Positions 1-7,664 of a stretch of DNA of 29,628 nucleotides are shown piece by piece. A model generated the notes under the pieces. It saw only the letters and a list, made by a program, of their open reading frames with translations. It searched no databases and was not told where the DNA came from. Source of the DNA: Alphaproteobacteria bacterium UBA6178 (GTDB lineage Bacteria; Pseudomonadota; Alphaproteobacteria; Rickettsiales; UBA3002); assembly GCA_002422205.1 (NCBI GenBank), contig DITS01000019.1, positions 1-29,628 of the forward strand, in the 5' to 3' direction. A program made the position numbers and the translations under genes. Positions within the stretch are counted from its first letter, which is position 1, and the number at the start of each line of letters is the position of its first letter.

Positions 1-995
1 GTGCGGAAGTAAAACTGCGGACGGTAATTGGTGAAAAACGGCGTATGGCGGCCACCTTCTTCTTTGGTCAGAATATACGCTTCTGCCTTGAATTTGGTGT
101 GCGGCTTAATGCTGCCGGGTTTGCACAATACTTGGCCACGCTCAACATCTTCACGCTTGGTACCGCGCAGCAGCACGCCGACGTTATCGCCAGCCTGACC
201 TTCATCGAGCAGTTTGCGGAACATTTCCACACCGGTGCAGGTGGTTTTTTGCGTGTCGCGGATACCGACGATTTCGATCTCTTCACCGACTTTCACGATG
301 CCGAGTTCGATACGACCGGTTACCACCGTACCACGACCCGAAATCGAGAACACATCCTCGATCGGCATCAGGAACGGACGATCCACCGGACGCGCAGGCT
401 GCGGAATATACGCATCCACCGCGGCCATCAGCGCGCGCACCGCATCTTCGCCCAGCTCTTTGCTCGAGCCATCGAGCGCTGCCAGTGCCGAGCCTTTGAC
501 GATCGGAATATCATCGCCGGGGAAATCATAGGACGACAGCAATTCGCGCACTTCCATTTCCACCAGCTCGAGCAATTCCGCGTCATCCACCTGATCGCAT
601 TTATTGAGGAATACCACCAGCGACGGCACACCCACCTGACGCGCCAGCAGAATATGCTCGCGGGTTTGGGGCATCGGGCCATCCGCTGCGGATACCACCA
701 GAATCGCGCCATCCATTTGTGCCGCGCCGGTGATCATGTTTTTCACATAATCGGCGTGGCCGGGGCAATCCACATGCGCATAGTGGCGGCTTTCGGTTTC
801 ATATTCCACATGCGCGGTCGCAATCGTGATACCACGCGCTTTTTCTTCCGGTGCCGCATCGATCGAATCATAGGCGCGATATTCGCCGAAAAATTTCGTG
901 ATCGCCGCCGTCAATGACGTCTTGCCATGATCCACGTGACCAATCGTTCCGATATTACAATGCGGTTTCGTCCGCTCAAATTTTGCCTTCGACAT
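1..995 (-). CDS. tuf: Elongation factor Tu, 3' end cut by window start
   Basis: EF-Tu is the GTPase that carries aminoacyl-tRNA to the ribosomal A site. The frame starts with ATG at 995 after a strong AAGGAAGG ribosome site and is open to base 1, giving about 331 of the usual ~395 codons; the C-terminus lies outside the window. The protein begins MSKAKFERTKPHCNIGTIGH and shows the G-domain motifs in order: GHVDHGKTS (P-loop), RGITI (switch I), DCPGHADY (G3), and NKCD (G4). Domain 2 follows with GRGTVVTGR, and the visible part ends in domain 3 near FTNYRPQFYFRT. The gene has its own 5' region and is divergent from the DUF481 gene, so it does not directly follow fusA here. Identification is secure. 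Confidence 0.98.
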   Translation of the reverse strand, partial: MSKAKFERTKPHCNIGTIGHVDHGKTSLTAAITKFFGEYRAYDSIDAAPEEKARGITIATAHVEYETESRHYAHVDCPGHADYVKNMITGAAQMDGAILVVSAADGPMPQTREHILLARQVGVPSLVVFLNKCDQVDDAELLELVEMEVRELLSSYDFPGDDIPIVKGSALAALDGSSKELGEDAVRALMAAVDAYIPQPARPVDRPFLMPIEDVFSISGRGTVVTGRIELGIVKVGEEIEIVGIRDTQKTTCTGVEMFRKLLDEGQAGDNVGVLLRGTKREDVERGQVLCKPGSIKPHTKFKAEAYILTKEEGGRHTPFFTNYRPQFYFR

Positions 996-1117
996 ATTTC
1001 TAATCCTTCCTTCAACTCAAGCTTAATTGTCTGCGCTTCATTTGATAATGAAAGCGTTGAACGCGGTGATTTACTAGAATTACATGCAAAGGACAAGGGG
1101 AATTTAAGGGGGTGGGG

Positions 1118-1146
1118 TTGACGGTTATGGCTTATTTCGCTACTGC
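1118..1146 (+). promoter_or_regulatory. Candidate housekeeping promoter for the DUF481 gene
   Basis: TTGACGG at 1118-1124 is followed after 14 nt by GCTACTGC at 1139-1146. This matches the Caulobacter-type housekeeping consensus (TTGACGS, 10-14 nt, GCTANAWC) at the whole -35 box and at six of eight -10 positions. It lies about 36 nt upstream of the DUF481 start codon. Function is inferred from the motif only. Confidence 0.5.
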
Positions 1147-1182
1147 TGCCCGCTTGTTATCTAATGATGAGAGGTGTCTGTG

Positions 1183-2061
1183 ATGCGGGGTGTGCGTTAT
1201 CGTCTGGCAGTGGTTTTACTGCTTGCTCCATTAACTGGTTATGCGCAGCCTATTCCGGCTTATGGGGCGCGGCAGCCGCTTTATCCGGCGCGCGCGGTGC
1301 CTGCGCCTCACCAGTATGAGCCAATGGTGCTGCCATCGGGGGATGTGGTGGAGATGGAGGCGGACGCGCCTGCGCCGGTGGCGGCAACTGCAGGCGGAGA
1401 GTATCTGGCGGGCTTGCGTGAAGAGGCGGTATGGAGCGGATCGGTTGAGGCGGGCTTGCGCTACAAGTCAGCTAATAACGACTCTAAATATCTCAACGTG
1501 GCTGGTCATGTGTCACGCGATGGAGAGCATTGGACCAACACGCTGAAAGGGCGTCTGGGTCATCATGAAGAAAATGGCAGGCGCACGAAAGAAGAGTACC
1601 GGGCCAGTTTCAATAGCCAATACAAGCTGACGCTGCGTAGCTTTTTGTTTGGTGAGGCGCAGTATATCTATGATCGTGACAGCGGTTATGATTACCGCAT
1701 CAACGAGGTGCTGGGTGCGGGGTATCATTGGGTTGACAATGAGGATTTCCGCTGGACGAGCAGTGCGGGTGCGGGCTACCAGCATGCTAAAAGCGAAAAT
1801 GGAACGCGTGAATCCAGCCCGCTTGCGCGTGTGGAAAATGTTTTTTTCTGGCAGATATTGGAGCGCGTGGGGTTTGATAATTTAGTGCGCGTTGATGTTA
1901 GTGAGTTTACCTCGACCTACACGGAATCGTCGCTCAAGACGGAAGTTAGTGATGGGCTTTATGTGAAATTTGGTGTGATTACCGAGCATTTGTCCGATGT
2001 GCCGCCAGGAACGGATAAGCTGGATGTTGAGACGCTAATTAATCTGGCGTATGAGTATTAG
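1183..2061 (+). CDS. DUF481 family outer-membrane beta-barrel protein
   Basis: A 292-residue exported protein. It opens with a signal peptide (MRGVRYRLAVVLLLAPLTGY, cleavage likely after YAQ). A Pro/Ala-rich linker follows (roughly residues 25-75), then a domain rich in alternating hydrophobic/aromatic strands (VEAGLRYKSANND, AEYRASFNSQYK-like segments, YRINEVLGAGY, FGVITEH), ending in an aromatic residue (YEY). That layout is typical of DUF481/YdiY-like salt-inducible outer-membrane barrels. The ATG at 1183 is chosen over the GTG at 1174 because GAGAGG at 1169-1174 is correctly spaced only for the ATG. It is a single-gene unit with its own candidate promoter, divergent from tuf. The substrate or role is unknown for most members of the family. 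Confidence 0.8.
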   Translation: MRGVRYRLAVVLLLAPLTGYAQPIPAYGARQPLYPARAVPAPHQYEPMVLPSGDVVEMEADAPAPVAATAGGEYLAGLREEAVWSGSVEAGLRYKSANNDSKYLNVAGHVSRDGEHWTNTLKGRLGHHEENGRRTKEEYRASFNSQYKLTLRSFLFGEAQYIYDRDSGYDYRINEVLGAGYHWVDNEDFRWTSSAGAGYQHAKSENGTRESSPLARVENVFFWQILERVGFDNLVRVDVSEFTSTYTESSLKTEVSDGLYVKFGVITEHLSDVPPGTDKLDVETLINLAYEY

Positions 2062-2074
2062 GGCGAAGCGTGGA

Positions 2075-2171
2075 AGCGGGTAGCGGGATTGATTCGCCGC
2101 GTTTTAACGCGGCTCACCCTTCGGGCTTTTCGCTTTCGCTCAAAGTCCCATTTTGTCTAAGGGCAAAATGG
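2075..2171. repeat. Structured repeat with partial copy of the tRNA-Gly 3' end
   Basis: Bases 2075-2088 (agcgggtagcggga) are identical to 2247-2260, the T-arm/acceptor 3' part of the neighbouring tRNA-Gly. Three hairpins follow. GCCGCG pairs with CGCGGC (2096-2101/2108-2113), CCC with GGG around TTC (2117-2125), and CCATTTTG with CAAAATGG (2148-2155/2164-2171). No reading frame explains the segment. It may be a palindromic element inserted in a lost second tRNA, or a remnant of tRNA-targeted integration. Confidence 0.55.
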
Positions 2172-2212
2172 TCGAACCCAACGCATGTTCTCATCCAAAC
2201 TATCCATCCAAT

Positions 2213-2240
2213 AAAAAAAGCCGCCATTTGGCGGCCTTTT
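2213..2240 (-). terminator. Rho-independent terminator of the tRNA-Gly gene
   Basis: GCCGCC (2220-2225) and GGCGGC (2230-2235) form a six-pair GC stem with a 4-nt loop. On the minus strand it is followed by seven T residues, directly downstream of the tRNA. The plus strand also has a T run after the stem, so it may act in both directions. Confidence 0.85.
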
Positions 2241-2243
2241 TAT

Positions 2244-2317
2244 TGGAGCGGGTAGCGGGAATCGAACCCGCGTATGCAGCTTGGAAGGCTACCGTTCTAC
2301 CATTGAACTATACCCGC
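2244..2317 (-). tRNA. tRNA-Gly (anticodon TCC)
   Basis: Read on the minus strand the 74-nt gene starts GCGGGTATAG and ends in an encoded CCA. The acceptor arms GCGGGTA (5') and TACCCGC (3') pair fully, and the T-arm carries GGTTCGATTCC. The anticodon loop CTTCCAA gives TCC (complement of 2283-2285), which reads GGA/GGG glycine codons. A terminator follows 3 nt after the CCA. Confidence 0.96.
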
Positions 2318-2389
2318 ATTATGGTGCTTGTATCGGGGATGGGATTTGAAATCAAGTCCCACGGTTAGGGTAGGATAATGCGGAGCGAG

Positions 2390-2412
2390 ATACTGGCGTC
2401 GAGCGCCAGTAT
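2390..2412. repeat. Short palindromic repeat, 9-bp arms
   Basis: ATACTGGCG at 2390-2398 and CGCCAGTAT at 2404-2412 form a perfect 9-bp stem around the loop TCGAG. The flanking GTATGACGGGGG is typical of short dispersed palindromes found between genes in alphaproteobacteria. Confidence 0.65.
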
Positions 2413-2438
2413 GACGGGGGTAGTATGTGTTACATGTC

Positions 2439-2461
2439 ATGCTGGGGCTCGACCCCAGCAT
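2439..2461. repeat. Short palindromic repeat, 9-bp arms, second unit
   Basis: ATGCTGGGG at 2439-2447 and CCCCAGCAT at 2453-2461 pair perfectly around the loop CTCGA. Its flank TGTC and TCGA loop resemble the first unit, so the two look like head-to-tail members of one repeat family. It lies 6 nt past the stop codon of the RTX gene but has no T run on that strand, so it is not a standard intrinsic terminator. Confidence 0.65.
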
Positions 2462-2467
2462 CTTCTT

Positions 2468-3778
2468 TTAGCTTATGATCAGGAAATCCTGACCGGTTAG
2501 AATGGAGGTGCCGATGTTGAGAATGGTGATGCTGTTGCCGCTTGGGTCATCGATTATTGCGTTGCCATTGCTATAAATGATGGAAGACAGGATTTCATCG
2601 ATGGAAACAGAGCCGCCTGTATCGACGAAGGCGATAACATCGCCGCCAGCCACACCGGCACCCTCGAAATGCGCGATGGTGTCATTGCCGAAATTATCAC
2701 CGAAATAATAGGTGTCGTTGCCGACGCCGCCATGCAGATAGTCGTCGCCATCTTGTCCGTATATATGGTCATCACCACCATTGCCATAAATACTGTCATT
2801 GCCGACGCCGCCGTAAATGGTATCGGACTGGTCTTCGGGGTCGGCGACGGCGCCGCCGCCATAAAGCGTATCATCCCCGCCATTGCCTAAAATGAAATCG
2901 GCCCCTTTGCCGCCATAGGCCAGATCGCCTTGATCCGAAGGATCGGCGGATGCGCCGCCGCCATAGATGGTATCATTGCCGGCATTGCCATAGAGCGTAT
3001 CGGACCCTTTGCCGCCAGCCATGAAATCGCTGCCGTCGGTGGCGTCTGCTACGCCGTTTCCGCCATAGATGATGTCATTGCCGGCATTGCCATAAAGTGA
3101 GTCATTGCCTGCGCCGCCATAAATGGTGTCGTTGCCGCCGGTGGCGACGGCGATGGCTCCGTCACCGAAAATCGTGTCGTTGCCTGCGAGGCCGCGCAGC
3201 AGGTTGGCGAGTGTATCGCCGCGCAATATGTCATCGCCTGCGGTGCCTTCAGTGCCGCCACCGGTAGTGGGGGTTTGCCCGTCGCCGAAAATAAAATGGT
3301 TTGAATTCAGGCTGGACAAGCCGGACAGGCCCGATACCTGCACAAATACGCTAGCGGCTTCGTTGCGAATGGTGGCGTCGGCATCGGAGGTGGAGGTGAT
3401 GGTCAGATCAGCGAAACTGCTGATGCCAAACTGTGACAGGTCGATGCGATCCTGACCGGGGGTAAAATCGAGGATGCTACCATCGAGCATGCCGGCCAGT
3501 GCCGAGTTGTTGTAGATTTTGAAAACATCGTTGCCTGCGCCGCCGATCAGAATGGACGCGCTGCCCTCGTTGGAGAGCGTATCGTTCCCTGCATTGCCAA
3601 AAGTGTATTGTGCGTTGGTTGCTGCTGCGATGACGTCATTGCCATTGGTGCCATCCGTTATAAAGGTCTGAATCGGAAAACCAGGAATAATTTCCTGCGT
3701 GATGGCATAGGTTGTGATGCTGGATGGTACGGCAGCGGCACCAATGGTGGTGCGGGTGGAATCACTAATGGTTGGCAT
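2468..3778 (-). CDS. RTX-type calcium-binding repeat protein
   Basis: A 436-residue acidic protein made largely of GGxGxDxLYG-type nonapeptides, the calcium-binding parallel beta-roll of RTX proteins. After a ~40-residue non-repeat N-terminus come NGNDVI, GNAGNDTL and GGAGNDVF. A ~90-residue spacer follows, then a dense array from about residue 180 to 350 (GGAGNDSLYGNAGND, GGKGSDTLYG, GNGGDDTLYG, GGVGNDSIYG). The C-terminus (QDFLIIS) is hydrophobic, as expected of a type I secretion signal, and there is no N-terminal signal peptide. AGGAG lies upstream of the ATG at 3778. No enzyme domain is visible and no type I secretion genes are in the window. It could be a surface or adhesion protein. 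The repeats make the DNA prone to length change. Confidence 0.9.
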   Translation of the reverse strand: MPTISDSTRTTIGAAAVPSSITTYAITQEIIPGFPIQTFITDGTNGNDVIAAATNAQYTFGNAGNDTLSNEGSASILIGGAGNDVFKIYNNSALAGMLDGSILDFTPGQDRIDLSQFGISSFADLTITSTSDADATIRNEAASVFVQVSGLSGLSSLNSNHFIFGDGQTPTTGGGTEGTAGDDILRGDTLANLLRGLAGNDTIFGDGAIAVATGGNDTIYGGAGNDSLYGNAGNDIIYGGNGVADATDGSDFMAGGKGSDTLYGNAGNDTIYGGGASADPSDQGDLAYGGKGADFILGNGGDDTLYGGGAVADPEDQSDTIYGGVGNDSIYGNGGDDHIYGQDGDDYLHGGVGNDTYYFGDNFGNDTIAHFEGAGVAGGDVIAFVDTGGSVSIDEILSSIIYSNGNAIIDDPSGNSITILNIGTSILTGQDFLIIS

Positions 3779-3863
3779 AATTAAGACACTCCTGATTGAT
3801 TAAAATTGGAGGGAGCTTAAAAGCAGGCACCAGCAGTAGCAAGCAAAAGATGGATTTTTTTGG

Positions 3864-5087
3864 TTAGCGTTTTTCTACCCACAGCATGAGGCCCAAGGCG
3901 CCAAGGCCCAGTAGGGCAAAGCCGGAGGCCAGCGGAATGAGGGTGCCATCATAGAGCTGGCCGATGAGGGTGCCCAGCGGAATGGCAAGCGAGATGGAGG
4001 TGGCACCGATGATGGCGGCGGCGGTGCCGGCGATATCGCCCATCGGCTCGAGCGCCAGTGCGTTGAGATTGCCAAAGAGCAGGCCTATGCAAAACAACAG
4101 AATCACGCCATAGAAAAAGAACCACCAGAAGGTGATGGGGATGATGGCATGCAGGGCGAGGAAGAGCAGCGACGTGCCGCTCATGACGCTCAGTGCGTGC
4201 AGGCAGATATAGCGCATGCCGAGGCGCTCAACCATGCGCGCATTGACCAGTGAGGCGGCCCCGAATGCGAGTGCCTGCAAACCGAAATACACCACGAACA
4301 TTTCGCCGACGCCGAACTGCACCTGAAAGATTTGTTGCGCCGAATTGAGATCGCCGATCATGGCACCGAAGGTGAAGCCCATGCAGATGGTGTAGATGAT
4401 GGTGCGGCGGTTGGTGACGACCCGTTTGGCACTGTGCAAAATGGTGCCGATGCGGAAAGGAATACGGTTCTCAGGCAGCAGGGTTTCGGGTAGGCGTAAT
4501 GTGATCCATAGCAGTACGGCCAGCGCGTAGACAATATAGAGAACGAAAATGGCATGCCATGAGCTGACGAGCATCAGGCTTTGGCCGATGGCGGGGGCGA
4601 TGACGGGCACCATGATGAAGATCATCATCACCAGCGACATCATGCGCGCCATGGGGCGGCCACTGAAGCGGTCGCGCACGATGGAGATGCAGGCGACATT
4701 GGGCCCGGCAACGCCGAGGCCCTGAATGAAGCGGCCCAGCAACATGACTTCGATGGAGCGGGCGAGCAGGCACATGACGCTGCCCACCAAATAGAGGCTG
4801 ATGCTGCCATAGAGAATGTTTTTTCGGCCTATCGCATCGGATAGCGGGCCGCAAATAAGCTGGCCGATAGCCATGCCGAGAAAAATGCAGCTGATGAGAT
4901 ATTGCGCCTGATTAGGGTGGGTGACGCCCATGGCTTTGCCGATGATACCCAGTGCGGGCAACATCGCGTCGATCGAGATGGCGACGACCGACATCAGCAC
5001 CGCCATCATGGCGATGAATTCTTTGCTGGCGGTGGGTTGTGCTGGATGGGTCATAACGATAGCCGGTTCAGATTTCAGGCTGTGCAT
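3864..5087 (-). CDS. Bcr/CflA-type MFS drug efflux transporter
   Basis: A 407-residue inner-membrane protein with about 12 hydrophobic segments. The major-facilitator motif A lies between helices 2 and 3 (GPLSDAIGRKNILYG). The opening helix MMAVLMSVVAISIDAMLPAL is characteristic of Bcr/CflA exporters (bicyclomycin, chloramphenicol and similar drugs by proton antiport). It is the last gene of an apparent operon PepSY - response regulator - kinase - transporter and starts 6 nt after the kinase stop codon. It is therefore probably induced by that two-component pair. No clear ribosome site precedes the ATG at 5087; an internal ATG at codon 12 is an alternative start. Substrate cannot be told from sequence. 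Confidence 0.88.
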   Translation of the reverse strand: MHSLKSEPAIVMTHPAQPTASKEFIAMMAVLMSVVAISIDAMLPALGIIGKAMGVTHPNQAQYLISCIFLGMAIGQLICGPLSDAIGRKNILYGSISLYLVGSVMCLLARSIEVMLLGRFIQGLGVAGPNVACISIVRDRFSGRPMARMMSLVMMIFIMVPVIAPAIGQSLMLVSSWHAIFVLYIVYALAVLLWITLRLPETLLPENRIPFRIGTILHSAKRVVTNRRTIIYTICMGFTFGAMIGDLNSAQQIFQVQFGVGEMFVVYFGLQALAFGAASLVNARMVERLGMRYICLHALSVMSGTSLLFLALHAIIPITFWWFFFYGVILLFCIGLLFGNLNALALEPMGDIAGTAAAIIGATSISLAIPLGTLIGQLYDGTLIPLASGFALLGLGALGLMLWVEKR

Positions 5088-5093
5088 CAGCCA

Positions 5094-6383
5094 TTATTTG
5101 AGTGGGTTGGTCAAGGAAATTTCGACGCGCAGGCCGGGTTTATTATCGGCTAAACGTAGCGGCATGTGATGCAGGCGGGCGATGGAGGCGGCCATGCTGA
5201 GGCCTAGCCCGTTGCCCGGCAGCATGCGGCTGCTATCGGCGCGGTAGAAGGGTTTGAGCATGTCGTCGTGCGTATGGTGTGGGATGCCTGCGCCATCATC
5301 GGCGACGCTGAGCTGCGCTGCGGTGAGGGTGAGGGTGATGTGGTTGCCACCGTGCCGCAGCGCGTTTTCGATGAGATTGGCGAGCATTTGCAGCAATAGC
5401 TGGCGGTCGCCTTGACAGGTGATGTTGGGGGTGACTTGCATGTGGAGGGTTTTGCCGTCTTGTTCGGCGACGAGTTGGTAGGATTCGCATAGATGGGTGA
5501 TCAGATCGGACAGATCGACGCGGGCGAAGCCCTGACGCCGTGCGCCGGATTCAATTTCGGCGATGCGCAGCAGGGCTGAGAATATTTCGAGCGCCTGATC
5601 GAGCAGGGCGATAGAGCTGGCAGCTTGTGGGGTCGATTTTTGCAGGGCTTCGAGCTCCATGCGCAGGCGGGAAAGGGGCGTGCGCAGATCATGCGCGATG
5701 GCGGTGCTGACATGCTGCACTTCGCCCAGTAATTGTTCGATGCGTTCGATCATGCGGTTGATGGAGGTGGCGAGCATATCGAAATCGTCGCCGGAGCCGC
5801 TGAGCGGAATGCGCTGCGACAGATCACCACCGCCGATGATCTCGGCGATACGGTTGATTTTTTCGATGCGCCTGAGAAAGCGTCGGCTGACGATGTGCCC
5901 GCCGATGATGGCGAGCAGGATGGTGGTAAAGGTGGTGACGGCCAACCCGTGCAAGATGACAGATTGTAGCTCGCCGATGGCGATGATTTCACCTGCAACG
6001 ATCAATTGATAGCCGTCTTTGAGCGGGGTGGTGAGAATCAGTGTTTGGCCAGTCTGCTGCCAGCCTGTGATGTGTGATGGTGTGGAGATTTTATCAAAAA
6101 TAGCGGTGCCTTGTGCATTGATAATGCTGTAGCGCAGGCGGTTGGGCGGGTTGGATTCGAGCCGCTCGCGGATGTCGTGGCGCAGTTCGTTCATGCCGTC
6201 ATCGCGCCAATCGACGAGCAGTTGCTCGGTTTCGGCGTGGATGCGTTCTTGCATTTGCGTTTGCAGGGATTGGCGGATATCGAAATACATGACCGTCGCG
6301 AGGGCGCAGACCGAGAGCATGAAAATGCTGGCATAGGCGAAAGCTAGCCGCAAATGCGCATTGTAAAAGAGGTTAGGGCGCAT
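5094..6383 (-). CDS. Two-component sensor histidine kinase, HAMP-containing
   Basis: A 429-residue membrane sensor kinase. Transmembrane helix 1 lies at about residues 12-33. A ~110-residue periplasmic domain follows, then helix 2 near 140-165 and a HAMP linker. The HisKA box is AIAHDLRTPLSRLR, with phospho-acceptor His231. The ATPase domain shows NLIENALRHG (N box), DDGAGIP (G1) and GNGLGLSM (G2), all with key residues present. I start at the ATG at 6383 rather than the upstream GTG at 6404, because the ATG gives an 11-nt overlap with the regulator gene and has AGGA upstream. It is the partner of the adjacent OmpR-type regulator. The periplasmic domain is not recognisable; the PepSY and efflux neighbours suggest sensing of envelope stress, cations or antimicrobials (inference). 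Confidence 0.93.
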   Translation of the reverse strand: MRPNLFYNAHLRLAFAYASIFMLSVCALATVMYFDIRQSLQTQMQERIHAETEQLLVDWRDDGMNELRHDIRERLESNPPNRLRYSIINAQGTAIFDKISTPSHITGWQQTGQTLILTTPLKDGYQLIVAGEIIAIGELQSVILHGLAVTTFTTILLAIIGGHIVSRRFLRRIEKINRIAEIIGGGDLSQRIPLSGSGDDFDMLATSINRMIERIEQLLGEVQHVSTAIAHDLRTPLSRLRMELEALQKSTPQAASSIALLDQALEIFSALLRIAEIESGARRQGFARVDLSDLITHLCESYQLVAEQDGKTLHMQVTPNITCQGDRQLLLQMLANLIENALRHGGNHITLTLTAAQLSVADDGAGIPHHTHDDMLKPFYRADSSRMLPGNGLGLSMAASIARLHHMPLRLADNKPGLRVEISLTNPLK

Positions 6384-7047
6384 GGATGGTGTATCCTGCG
6401 CCACGCACGGTGGTGATGAGTTCGTGATCGAAGCCTTTGTCTATTTTGCTACGCAGGCGGCTGATATGGGTTTCGACGATGTTGGTTTTGGGATCAAAAT
6501 GAAAATCCCAGACGGCTTCGAGCAGCATGGTGCGGGTGACGATTTTGCCCTGATTGCGCAACAGATATTCGAGCAGGCGGAATTCGGTGGGTTGTAGCTG
6601 GATAGTGGTGGTGCCGCGCGTGACGCTGCGGCGGATGAGGTCCATTTCCAAGTCGGCGGCGTGCAAATGGGTGGTGGTTTCAGTCAGCGGGGGGCGGCGC
6701 GCAAGCACGCATAGTCTGGCATAGAGCTCGGCAAAGGCGAAGGGTTTGACGAGGTAGTCATCGGCGCCGGATTCGAGGCCGGTGACGCGGTCGGTGATAC
6801 TGCCCATTGCAGTAAGTAACAGCACGGGTGTTTTTAAGCCTGATTCACGCAGGGTTTTGAGCAGGCTCAGCCCGTCGAGTTTGGGGAGCATGCGGTCGAT
6901 AATGATAACGTCGTATGGTCCGCCGGTAGCAAGCATTAAGCCGTCATGGCCATCGCGCGCGATGTCGGCGTGGTGGCCGTGTTCTTTGAGGCCGGTGAGG
7001 ATAAATCCGGCGGCGGCTTCGTCATCTTCGATGATTAATAGTTTCAT
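6373..7047 (-). CDS. OmpR/PhoB-family response regulator
   Basis: A 224-residue DNA-binding regulator. Its receiver domain (residues 1-115) has the acidic pocket IIEDDE, phospho-acceptor Asp51 (IIIDRMLP), the switch Thr in LLLTAMG and the conserved Lys in LVKPFAF. The winged-helix domain (about 125-224) contains QPTEFRLLEYLL, a wing region RLRSKID and the terminal VRGAGYTI of the OmpR family. It is co-transcribed with, and overlaps, the histidine kinase gene downstream. It probably controls its own operon, including the PepSY gene and the transporter; no confident binding site could be read upstream. Confidence 0.95.
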   Translation of the reverse strand: MKLLIIEDDEAAAGFILTGLKEHGHHADIARDGHDGLMLATGGPYDVIIIDRMLPKLDGLSLLKTLRESGLKTPVLLLTAMGSITDRVTGLESGADDYLVKPFAFAELYARLCVLARRPPLTETTTHLHAADLEMDLIRRSVTRGTTTIQLQPTEFRLLEYLLRNQGKIVTRTMLLEAVWDFHFDPKTNIVETHISRLRSKIDKGFDHELITTVRGAGYTIHAP

Positions 7048-7058
7048 AGGGTGCCTGC

Positions 7059-7085
7059 ATGGTGAGGGCGTGATGCCCCCACCAT
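7059..7085 (-). other. Intergenic hairpin between PepSY and regulator genes
   Basis: Bases 7059-7069 and 7075-7085 are complementary at 10 of 11 positions around the 5-nt loop GTGAT. There is no T run. It may be a processing or attenuation hairpin that sets the ratio of the PepSY transcript to the downstream two-component genes. Confidence 0.45.
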
Positions 7086-7101
7086 AGAGAGAGTAAAGTC
7101 A

Positions 7102-7395
7102 TTAGTCATCTAAGTCTTCACGCGAGCCGGTGACTTCGCCGGTTACGCCATCGACCTGTACGTCAAATACGCGGTCATCTTTGATCACGGTGACTTCATA
7201 GGCAGGTTTGAAGCTGTCATCGTCGAGGCCGGCGTCAATCGCTTTGCCGCCGACATTGGATTGTGCCGCTTCGATTGCCTGAATGAGTGAGATTTTGGTC
7301 TCATTCAGCAAACGGATATCGCTGGCATCTGCCGCGAGCGCGGCACCTGCGAACAAAGACGTGGCAGCAATGGTTGAAATGATAAAAGTTTTCAT
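7102..7395 (-). CDS. Small secreted PepSY-domain protein
   Basis: A 97-residue periplasmic protein. The start is ATG at 7395, preceded by AAAGGAG at 7-nt spacing; it gives a clear signal peptide (MKTFIISTIAATSLFAGAAL, cleavage after ALA). The mature part is one PepSY domain: ISLIQAIEAAQSNVGGKAI, then AYEVTVIKDDRVFDVQVDG and a C-terminal VTGEVTGSREDLDD. This matches the common PepSY layout of an amphipathic helix followed by beta strands that bind peptides or inhibit proteases. The acidic tail (DDDS, EDLDD) is typical of PepSY proteins paired with two-component systems. It lies 54 nt before the response regulator on the same strand and is probably the first gene and a target of that operon. 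Confidence 0.88.
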   Translation of the reverse strand: MKTFIISTIAATSLFAGAALAADASDIRLLNETKISLIQAIEAAQSNVGGKAIDAGLDDDSFKPAYEVTVIKDDRVFDVQVDGVTGEVTGSREDLDD

Positions 7396-7519
7396 GGTTT
7401 TCTCCTTTGATGTTTGCGGCATTATTGCCTTACACATCTGGTTGTAGCAGCTTGCAGATCACAGGGTTATGTCAATACCTATACGGTTTTGTAATGTGGC
7501 GATGTCAGGTTTTGGTCAT

Positions 7520-7549
7520 AAAAAACCCCGCATAAAGCAGGGGTTTTTT
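7520..7549 (-). terminator. Strong intrinsic terminator, probably bidirectional
   Basis: Six A and CCCC (7520-7529) pair with GGGG and six T (7540-7549) around a short GC-containing loop. It separates the PRC-barrel gene from the PepSY operon on the minus strand and carries a T run in both orientations. Confidence 0.85.
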
Positions 7550-7551
7550 AG

Positions 7552-7622
7552 GGTTGGCCCGAAGGAGTGGTATCTTTTGAATGATAGACAAACAGAAAAT
7601 ACCAGCTCCTTTGGGGCTAACC
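7552..7622. repeat. Long imperfect inverted repeat (27-bp arms)
   Basis: The left arm at 7552-7578 and right arm at 7596-7622 are imperfect complements. GGTTGGCCC pairs against GGGGCTAACC, and GGAGTGGTAT against ATACCAGCTCC with one bulge. The spacer is 17 nt. A short CTGTC/GACAG hairpin follows at about 7628-7642. It lies in the 3' region of the PRC-barrel gene before its terminator. It may be a miniature mobile repeat or a structured 3' UTR or small RNA. Confidence 0.6.
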
Positions 7623-7664
7623 ACTCTCTGTCATTAAAGACAGAAAGCCCGGACATCGCGTGCC

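Noticed and set aside
45..917. Long plus-strand frame opposite tuf
   Set aside because: It is the antisense shadow of the EF-Tu gene; the minus strand has intact G-domain motifs and a ribosome site, the plus frame has neither.
2669..3455. Plus-strand frames opposite the RTX gene
   Set aside because: They mirror the repeated GGxGxD codons; only the minus frame gives a known protein pattern.
2468..3778. CRISPR-like periodicity
   Set aside because: The periodic sequence is the codon repeat of the RTX protein, with no identical repeats separated by unique spacers.
7441..7480. TTGACA (complement of 7470-7475) as promoter of the PepSY operon
   Set aside because: No acceptable -10 box lies 16-18 nt downstream, so it is not listed as a promoter.
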